Below the pieces are notes generated by a model. It was given only the letters and a program-made list of their open reading frames with translations, did not search any database and was not told where the DNA came from. Positions 1 through 4,732 of a stretch of 5,462 nt of DNA are shown in pieces. Every line of letters begins with the position of its first letter. The first letter of the stretch is position 1. The position numbers and the translations under genes are program-made. Origin of the DNA: an uncultured Micrococcales bacterium (GTDB taxonomy: Bacteria > Actinomycetota > Actinomycetes > Actinomycetales > Microbacteriaceae); assembly GCA_937919125.1 (NCBI GenBank), contig CALFOB010000023.1, positions 1-5,462 on the forward strand, given 5' to 3'.

Positions 1-936
1 CAAACAACGCAGATATTTCTTGCGATATGCCCCTTCAACGTGGTCTGCACGGAAGATTGACCCAAGATCGAGACCTGTGAAGGCGAGAGAAACACCAGCC
101 TCGTAACACCTGTCTATAAAACTCACGAACCTAATCCCCTCAAACTGGTCATTGATCAGGCGAACGTCTGTAATTAGAACCTTCTTGAATTGCTCAGAAA
201 CTTTGGCATACCTCGACTGGTGAATCGAGCCAAGGAATGAAAGCAGCTCATCAAATGAGGCAACAAGTGTCTTTGAATCTGAGGTTGTTTCAGTATCCAA
301 TGCCTCATCAAGATCTACTGGGCTAAAGGCAAATGAAGAGTCTCTGTGTCTGTAGTCATCTCCATCGATACGCACCATCTGGAACTTATCGGCTACTGAC
401 TGAATCTCTCGTTGGAAACTATCCGCTGCGAATCTTCCCTCACCGAGAGCTGCTGGGGGTGTATTTGATGTTGCAGCAAATCTGACGCCTTTGGCAGCAA
501 GTTCTTTTAAGAACCTAGACATGATCATGGTGTCCCCCGGATCATCTAATTCAAATTCATCAATGCAGAGCAAGTCGTATTTTGAGAACTGCTCCACTGC
601 CTGAGCAAATCCTAGGTAACCAATAATGCTTGTGTAGGCCAGGAATGCCCCAAAGGCTGACTTCTTACCGCTGTTGAAGTAGATGGAAGCAAGAAGATGG
701 GTTTTACCAACGCCGAATCCACCATCCAGGTAGATACCTAAGTTTGCTGAGTTCTTTTTACCAACGGTCTTAGCGAATGCTGAAGCCAAGTTCCTTGCTT
801 CTGACTGGCTTGAGAATCTCTCGTCTGGAATATATGAGTCGAACGAGACCTTCGAAAACTCAGCAGGCGGAACTAGCTCTGATAGGAGTTCCGTAACGGA
901 AACATCAGAGTCTAGATTGTCAATCTTGATAAGCAT
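1..936 (-). CDS. zapE: ZapE / AFG1-like AAA ATPase, 3' end cut off by window edge
   Basis: This is an AFG1-family P-loop ATPase, named ZapE in bacteria. In E. coli ZapE associates with the Z-ring under stress; in actinobacteria the role is mainly assigned by family. Reading the minus strand from ATG at 936 gives 312 open codons down to base 1. Walker A is GGFGVGKTH at residues 72-80 (Lys78), Walker B is LLCIDEFELDD at 122-132 (Asp126, Glu127), a sensor-1-like TSNT is at 156-159, and GEGRFAADSFQREIQ follows at 165-179. The DGDDYRHR motif at 191-198 and the terminal AYRKKYLRCL are typical of the actinobacterial branch, so probably only a few to some twenty residues are missing. The start is fixed by a TGA stop in frame immediately before the ATG. 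No strong Shine-Dalgarno precedes it. It is cytoplasmic, with no signal peptide seen. It is divergent from sseA. The family call is confident; a cell-division role in this organism is inference. Confidence 0.93.
   Translation of the reverse strand, partial: MLIKIDNLDSDVSVTELLSELVPPAEFSKVSFDSYIPDERFSSQSEARNLASAFAKTVGKKNSANLGIYLDGGFGVGKTHLLASIYFNSGKKSAFGAFLAYTSIIGYLGFAQAVEQFSKYDLLCIDEFELDDPGDTMIMSRFLKELAAKGVRFAATSNTPPAALGEGRFAADSFQREIQSVADKFQMVRIDGDDYRHRDSSFAFSPVDLDEALDTETTSDSKTLVASFDELLSFLGSIHQSRYAKVSEQFKKVLITDVRLINDQFEGIRFVSFIDRCYEAGVSLAFTGLDLGSIFRADHVEGAYRKKYLRCL
914..926. repeat. Short perfect inverted repeat inside the start of zapE
   Basis: AGATTG and CAATCT form 6-bp perfect arms around a single central base, within codons 4-8 of zapE and about 50 bp from the proposed divergent -10 elements. 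A symmetric 13-bp site near a start codon could be an operator or a small hairpin affecting initiation, but arms this short occur by chance and it lies inside coding sequence. I recognise no known operator in it. Confidence 0.2.
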
Positions 937-1021
937 TCAGGAAATTGCCATTCTTTTTGGTTCGAAACTTTGAGAGAATAGAAGGACCGCAATCAACAGC
1001 CTAAACCCAGGAGGTTTTCTT
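937..1021. promoter_or_regulatory. Divergent promoter region between zapE and sseA
   Basis: These 85 bp must hold the promoters of both zapE (leftward) and the sseA operon (rightward). The best candidates overlap. On plus, an extended -10 TG-A-GAGAAT spans 971-979; on minus, TATTCT spans 980-975, matching TATAAT at four of six positions. Predicted starts fall near 986 (plus) and 968 (minus). No good -35 hexamer sits at 16-18 bp for either, so activity would rest on the -10 elements or an activator. The region also contains the strong sseA ribosome binding site and a four-codon open frame (951-937) ending against the zapE ATG. These are visual motif calls only. Confidence 0.35.
1009..1014 (+). 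promoter_or_regulatory. Ribosome binding site of sseA
   Basis: AGGAGG matches the anti-Shine-Dalgarno sequence perfectly and lies 7 nt before the ATG at 1022. It is the strongest ribosome binding site in the window and settles the sseA start. It suggests that sseA is translated efficiently compared with its operon partners, which lack such a site. Confidence 0.9.
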
Positions 1022-1924
1022 ATGAGTTATCCAGTTGAATCTAACCCGCGTTTCGAGAGCTATGCTCACCCAGAAGCTCTAGTTTCAACTCAGTGGGTAG
1101 CTGAAAACCTTGGACAGCCAGGCTTGGTTCTAATGGAGTGCAACGAAGATATCCTTCTTTACTCAACAGGACACATTGAAGGTGCGGTAAAGATTGACTG
1201 GCACACAGAGCTAAACCACCCAGACACTCGCGACTACATCAACGGTTCAGAGATGGCAAAACTACTCTCAAGTAAAGGTATTAGCCGCGAAGACACTATC
1301 GTCCTTTATGGCGACAAGAGCAACTGGTGGGCTACCTACGCAATGTGGGTATTCAAACTGTTCGGTCACGAAGACATTCGCATCATGGATGGCGGACGTT
1401 CAAAGTGGATCGAAGAAGGACGAGCTCTAACAAAGGCTGTTGTAGAGCGACCTGCTACTGATTACCCAGCAATTGCTAGAGACGACGCTTCAATTAGAGC
1501 TTTCAAGGACGACGTTCTTGCTCACTTCGGCAAGCCAATGATTGACGTTCGTAGCCCACTTGAATACACCGGTGAGAAGCTACACATGCCTGACTATCCA
1601 AATGAAGGCGCATCTAGAGGTGGACACATTCCAACAGCTAGATCAGTTCCCTGGAGCAAGGCTGTAAACGAAGACCAGACTTTCAAGACCATCGAAGAGC
1701 TAAACCAGATTTACCGTGTTGACGCTGGTATTTCTGATGCAAGCGATGTAATCGCGTATTGCAGAATCGGTGAGAGATCTAGCCACACCTGGTTCGTTCT
1801 TACTTACCTTCTAGGAATTCCTAAGGTGAGAAACTACGACGGTTCATGGACAGAGTGGGGTTCCACAGTACGTGTTCCAATTGTTAAAGGCGAAGAGCCA
1901 GGAGCAGTACCTGTAGGTTTCTAA
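1022..1924 (+). CDS. sseA: Thiosulfate sulfurtransferase (two-domain rhodanese), SseA type
   Basis: This cytoplasmic sulfurtransferase moves sulfane sulfur from a donor such as thiosulfate onto an active-site cysteine and then to an acceptor. The 300-aa length is right for a tandem rhodanese. The N-terminal domain (about 20-135) carries GHIEGAVKIDW and YGDKSNWW, where the active-site Cys position is non-cysteine, so this domain is structural. The C-terminal domain (about 155-290) has DVRSPLEY at 175-182, GGHIPTA at 200-206 and the catalytic loop CRIGERS at 247-253 with Cys247. The ending NYDGSWTEWG and VPIVKGEEPG closely resembles M. tuberculosis SseA (Rv3283, from memory), more than the CysA2/CysA3 paralogues, which lack the HMPDYP insert seen at 188-193. 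It is first in an operon with a SufE-like gene 2 nt downstream, the same pairing as Rv3283-Rv3284. The in vivo sulfur donor cannot be read from sequence. Confidence 0.95.
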   Translation: MSYPVESNPRFESYAHPEALVSTQWVAENLGQPGLVLMECNEDILLYSTGHIEGAVKIDWHTELNHPDTRDYINGSEMAKLLSSKGISREDTIVLYGDKSNWWATYAMWVFKLFGHEDIRIMDGGRSKWIEEGRALTKAVVERPATDYPAIARDDASIRAFKDDVLAHFGKPMIDVRSPLEYTGEKLHMPDYPNEGASRGGHIPTARSVPWSKAVNEDQTFKTIEELNQIYRVDAGISDASDVIAYCRIGERSSHTWFVLTYLLGIPKVRNYDGSWTEWGSTVRVPIVKGEEPGAVPVGF

Positions 1925-1926
1925 GC

Positions 1927-2355
1927 ATGACAACTACTGCAGGAGCTCAAGAAATCATTTCGGCATTTCAGGAAGTGCCTCAGATTCTCAAGTTAGAACT
2001 TCTTCTTGAATATTCAGAGAACTTGCCTGATTTGCCTGAGAGATACAAGGATCATCCTGAGCTTTTGGAACGAGTTGAAGAGTGCCAGTCCCCTGTCTAT
2101 CTTTTCGTTGAATTAGATGAAGCCAACAAAGTCAGTATCTTCCTAACCGCACCTGACGAAGCACCAACTACTAAAGGTTTCGCAAGCCTGGTTCAAATAG
2201 CCTTGGACCAGCAACCAGCTGAAACTGTGTTGAGTTTTGATGAGACATTCGTTGATGCCCTTGGAATCACCGAACTGGTCTCCCCTCTGCGCATTCGAGG
2301 TCTTCAAGGAATGCTCATGAGAACCAAGCGCCAAGTCAAAGAGAAGATGATTTGA
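1927..2355 (+). CDS. sufE: SufE-like sulfur acceptor protein
   Basis: SufE-family proteins accept persulfide sulfur on a conserved cysteine; in E. coli SufE takes it from the cysteine desulfurase SufS for Fe-S cluster assembly. Here 142 aa is normal family length. The acceptor is Cys53 in ECQSPVYLF (51-60), aligning with the GCQSQVW loop of E. coli SufE. Further family marks are APTTKGFASLV at 79-89 and SPLRIRGLQGML at 119-130, where the E. coli protein has TPSRSQGLEAMI. It begins 2 nt after the sseA stop with no strong Shine-Dalgarno, so translation is probably coupled to sseA. Next to a rhodanese rather than a sufBCDS cluster, its sulfur source or partner is more likely SseA; work on the M. 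tuberculosis pair has reported SufE activating SseA (from memory). Actinobacteria usually use SufU with SufS, which fits a separate role for this protein. Confidence 0.9.
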   Translation: MTTTAGAQEIISAFQEVPQILKLELLLEYSENLPDLPERYKDHPELLERVEECQSPVYLFVELDEANKVSIFLTAPDEAPTTKGFASLVQIALDQQPAETVLSFDETFVDALGITELVSPLRIRGLQGMLMRTKRQVKEKMI

Positions 2356-3017
2356 TTCTCGAAGAAGTTTTTCCGAACCCTCGAAATCGATCTTTAGAAG
2401 CTGAAGACCTAAATACTCTTTATCCAAAGGTTGAAGGAATCAGATTCAACTACGTACTCTCTGCCAATACAAAGACATCCAGCAATAGCGACGAAGCATC
2501 AAACCAGATAGACCGAGAATTACTCAAGTTCATAAGGTCTCAATCAGATTTGATTATCACGACGGGTAAGACCGCTAGATCTGAGAATCTAAAGGCATCT
2601 CAGTTCGCCCCTATGTTGATTCTCACAAGATCTTCAGATGAGCTAAACGTTCCAGCGGTAGAACCAAATGATGCTAAACCTGTTTATGTGAGCCAAAGGC
2701 TAGGAACTATTTACCAAAGCGATAAAGCAATAGCTATTGGTGGAATTCAAGATAGCCTTCCAGAATTCGTTGAGTCTTTCTCCAGAGCGAACAACCAAAA
2801 ACACCTTGTTCTTGAAAGCGGAGTTGAAACGGCAAGGGTATTCTCGTTGTCAGGCGCGCTACAAGAAGTTGACCTGACGGTGACTAAGGCTGTCAGCCAG
2901 GCTGAAGCTGAAGTAGTTGCGAAAGAATTTTTAAACCTTATTCAGTTTTCCGATGCAATCCTGATTCAAGTCTTGCGATCTGAAGGCACCTGGTTCTTTA
3001 GATACGGTGCTGCTTAA
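2352..3017 (+). CDS. Divergent RibD C-terminal-like (pyrimidine reductase / dihydrofolate reductase fold) protein
   Basis: This 221-aa protein resembles the actinobacterial stand-alone RibD C-terminal reductases, whose family members use NADPH to reduce a pyrimidine intermediate of riboflavin synthesis or related substrates. Matching blocks in order are RFNYVLSANT at 31-40, LLKFIRSQSDLIITTGKTARSE at 57-78, an APMLILTRS strand at 86-94, AIAIGG at 126-131, LVLESG at 152-157 followed by EVDLTVTKA at 172-180, and the terminal EGTWFFRYG at 211-219. It departs from typical members: the usual S-x-D-G motif near the N-terminus reads SANT, and the usual E-G-G reads ESG. Catalysis may therefore be changed or lost. 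The start is TTG at 2352 overlapping the sufE stop by 4 nt (TTGA), with a weak purine-rich GAGAAG just before it; I see no in-frame ATG or GTG close upstream. The 3' end overlaps the convergent hydrolase gene. The fold call is fairly firm; the substrate is unknown. Confidence 0.7.
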   Translation: MILEEVFPNPRNRSLEAEDLNTLYPKVEGIRFNYVLSANTKTSSNSDEASNQIDRELLKFIRSQSDLIITTGKTARSENLKASQFAPMLILTRSSDELNVPAVEPNDAKPVYVSQRLGTIYQSDKAIAIGGIQDSLPEFVESFSRANNQKHLVLESGVETARVFSLSGALQEVDLTVTKAVSQAEAEVVAKEFLNLIQFSDAILIQVLRSEGTWFFRYGAA

Positions 3018-4089
3018 TCCAATTGTCGATTGAACTCTGATACTTGTCTTGATCGTGATTGTATAGGCGGCAGTGTTTAGCCCCTTCAATCTCAACCAGA
3101 GTCACATTCTCGTTGTGGCCAGCAAACAAGTGGACATCAAAACTTTCAACGTGACCGTCTGTTGATGAATAGAGGATTAGAAATGGAATAGTTACGCCGA
3201 CACTCTTGTTAGCCAGCGAAATTCCATCAACATCAACATTCTTATAGCCAAGCAATCTGACTATCTTGCTTTCTTGGATTGCATCAATCACTCGATCGCC
3301 AAGTCGTCTTGCTAGGCCTGCTCTTTTTGCATGAAACTGCATGGTTGATCTGTAGTCCAGTAGAGGTGAATCGAAGATTGCTCCAGTGACTAATTCAACA
3401 TGTTTAGAGTTTCGAAGAAATTGTCCGATCATTAATGATCCTTGTGACCAACCGAACAGAATAGTTTCCTTAGCACCTGACTCTTTGGCATGAAGAACAG
3501 CCTGTTCTACTTGAGTCCATTCCGTTTCACCAAGATTAGATTTACTTGTCCCAAGTCCATATGGCTTTGGGTCAGTCTCCATTGAGATGGTTAACTGCCT
3601 ATAGCCAAGAGCAGCGAACTGTGCCATGTTTCGAAGTGTCTCTCCCATGCCAGCTCTTCGACCATGCACATGGATTACCCATTTGTGTGAATCTGCTGGA
3701 AAGTGCCACGCTTTGGTTTTATTAGGCATGACTATTTCCTCGAATTGAGTTTGTAGTCCAAAGTGTTCTGGGTGCTCCCCAAGCCAGCCTGAAAGAGAAA
3801 CTCGGCCACCAGCAGATGGAATCTCTGAGCTATAGATTCGAAGAACTTTTAGGGCTATTCGATCATCTCTTGACTCATCAAAGTCGACCTGGACCAGAGC
3901 ATGGCCTTTTCTTGAGTTCCAGAACAGGCTCTGCTCTCCCTTAGATTGCCTCTCGAGCTTTCCAGGCACTACTACCCAAGTGCCTTCCTTGTTCTTCTTG
4001 ATCTCAAGAACCTTTAGTTCAGCCTTGATAGGACCAGTCATCTTCATCAGGTTTATAGCGGCGATTAGCACCTTGGTATAAACAATCAT
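2998..4089 (-). CDS. Alpha/beta hydrolase family protein
   Basis: This 363-aa serine hydrolase has a complete catalytic set. The oxyanion-hole strand is VIHVHGRRAG at 138-147, the nucleophile elbow GWSQG at 213-217 (Ser215), the likely acid Asp311 in LYSSTDGHVES, and the His339 in GAKHCRLYN. The hydrolase core spans about 120-360. Residues 20-118 precede it as a separate, probably beta-rich N-terminal region that I cannot assign. The first 18 residues are moderately hydrophobic but contain lysines, so a membrane anchor is possible and not certain. An AAAGGA ribosome binding site 6 nt before the ATG supports this start over Met15 or Met17. It is a lone minus-strand gene, divergent from the DUF3000 gene and convergent with the sseA operon, overlapping it by 20 nt. 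The substrate could be an ester, lipid, peptide or amide; the sequence does not decide. Confidence 0.85.
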   Translation of the reverse strand: MIVYTKVLIAAINLMKMTGPIKAELKVLEIKKNKEGTWVVVPGKLERQSKGEQSLFWNSRKGHALVQVDFDESRDDRIALKVLRIYSSEIPSAGGRVSLSGWLGEHPEHFGLQTQFEEIVMPNKTKAWHFPADSHKWVIHVHGRRAGMGETLRNMAQFAALGYRQLTISMETDPKPYGLGTSKSNLGETEWTQVEQAVLHAKESGAKETILFGWSQGSLMIGQFLRNSKHVELVTGAIFDSPLLDYRSTMQFHAKRAGLARRLGDRVIDAIQESKIVRLLGYKNVDVDGISLANKSVGVTIPFLILYSSTDGHVESFDVHLFAGHNENVTLVEIEGAKHCRLYNHDQDKYQSSIDNWIKQHRI

Positions 4090-4150
4090 TGCTAGTCCTT
4101 TGCGGCGTGGCAGGGTGAGTCGGAGGCCCTCGCCATTTAGCCTAGAACAG
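4090..4150. promoter_or_regulatory. Divergent promoter region between hydrolase and DUF3000 genes
   Basis: Within 61 bp both genes need a promoter. The self-complementary TAGCCTA at 4138-4144 gives a TANNNT -10 element on each strand: TAGCCT (4138-4143) rightward and TAGGCT (4144-4139) leftward. Rightward, the hexamer ends 7 nt before the ATG at 4151, so transcription would start at or within a base or two of that ATG, giving a leaderless mRNA; GTGAGT at 4115-4120 is a three-of-six match to TTGACA with 17-bp spacing. Leftward, transcription would start near 4132, leaving a leader of about 42 nt that includes the hydrolase ribosome binding site. No good leftward -35 is seen. The stretch 4101-4134 is much more GC-rich than its surroundings. 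Confidence 0.4.
4096..4101 (-). promoter_or_regulatory. Ribosome binding site of the alpha/beta hydrolase gene
   Basis: On the minus strand AAAGGA lies 6 nt before the ATG at 4089. It fixes that start codon and shows that the hydrolase transcript has a leader, unlike the DUF3000 gene on the other side. Confidence 0.7.
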
Positions 4151-4732
4151 ATGTCTTTCTACGCTCTTGATTCCGGTGCACCGGCCCAGTTTGCTGCGGC
4201 CGCACTTTCGCTTGCCGAACCTAAGCTGCGTTCAGAACTAGAGACCTCTCAAATACCTGCTCCAGACAGAATCGCTCCTTGGGCTTTAGCCTTTGCTGCC
4301 CAAGCTCCTAACCCTGCTGATACCCCTATGAACCGCGGTGTGGGACGTGTTGTCTTCCTGCATGACCCTGATCAATTCGATGTCTGGGGATCAAATATGC
4401 GAGTCATTGCATATGGCAAGTCTCCACTAGAAAACGATATGGGTGTCGAAGAAGATGTTGCACACTACTGGTGGGCAGAACTTATGAGAGCCCTTAAATC
4501 TCACGGTGCTACTTTCACAAATGAGGCTGGGACAGTTACCAAGATGTCTTCAACAGGTATGGGCTCTCTTGCTAATGATCCAAACTCAACTGAAGTAGAA
4601 ATTAGAGCATCTTGGTCCCCAACCGATGACGATCTTGGTCCTCACTTCGCAGCATGGCAAGACATAATTGCCTCCATGGCTGGCTTTGGAATGGATGGAG
4701 AAGGCGTAACCCGTCTAATCGCTAATAAATGA
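4151..4732 (+). CDS. DUF3000 family protein
   Basis: This 193-aa protein matches the actinobacterial DUF3000 family, whose function is unknown. Recognisable family blocks are PAQFAAAALSLAEPKLRSEL at 11-30, IPAPDRIAPWALAFAA at 35-50, GRVVFLHDPD at 65-74, WGSNMRVIAY at 79-88, YWWAELMRAL at 106-115, GTVTKMSSTGMGSL at 127-140, and EVEIRASWSP at 148-157 followed by GPHFAAWQDII at 163-173. No signal peptide or membrane helix is seen, so it is probably cytoplasmic. The frame is open farther upstream, with possible TTG (4100) and GTG (4115) starts, but these have no ribosome binding site, would add a basic low-complexity lead, and would run through the proposed promoter. ATG 4151 fits the family start and a leaderless transcript. 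It overlaps the next gene by ATGA, so the two are almost certainly co-translated. Confidence 0.85.
   Translation: MSFYALDSGAPAQFAAAALSLAEPKLRSELETSQIPAPDRIAPWALAFAAQAPNPADTPMNRGVGRVVFLHDPDQFDVWGSNMRVIAYGKSPLENDMGVEEDVAHYWWAELMRALKSHGATFTNEAGTVTKMSSTGMGSLANDPNSTEVEIRASWSPTDDDLGPHFAAWQDIIASMAGFGMDGEGVTRLIANK

Noticed and set aside
2143..2427. Minus-strand open frame of 94 codons
   Set aside because: It lies wholly opposite sufE and the start of the RibD-like gene, has no recognisable domain or ribosome binding site, and the plus-strand proteins are clearly real families.
2873..2913. CTGAC/GTCAG inverted arms and a GCTGAA direct repeat
   Set aside because: These are short and in the middle of the RibD-like coding sequence; the direct repeat is explained by an Ala-Glu-Ala-Glu stretch.
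2986..3010. GCACC and GGTGC arms that could form a terminator hairpin for the convergent pair
   Set aside because: The stem is only 5 bp with a 15-nt loop, there is no following T-run on either strand, and it lies in coding sequence on both strands.
4104..4134. GC-rich foldable stretch (GGCG/CGCC plus AGGG/CCCT arms) in the hydrolase-DUF3000 gap
   Set aside because: The helix needs a 4-nt bulge, and the proposed leftward transcript starts near 4132, inside one arm, so it would not include the whole fold. No riboswitch or known RNA element is recognisable.
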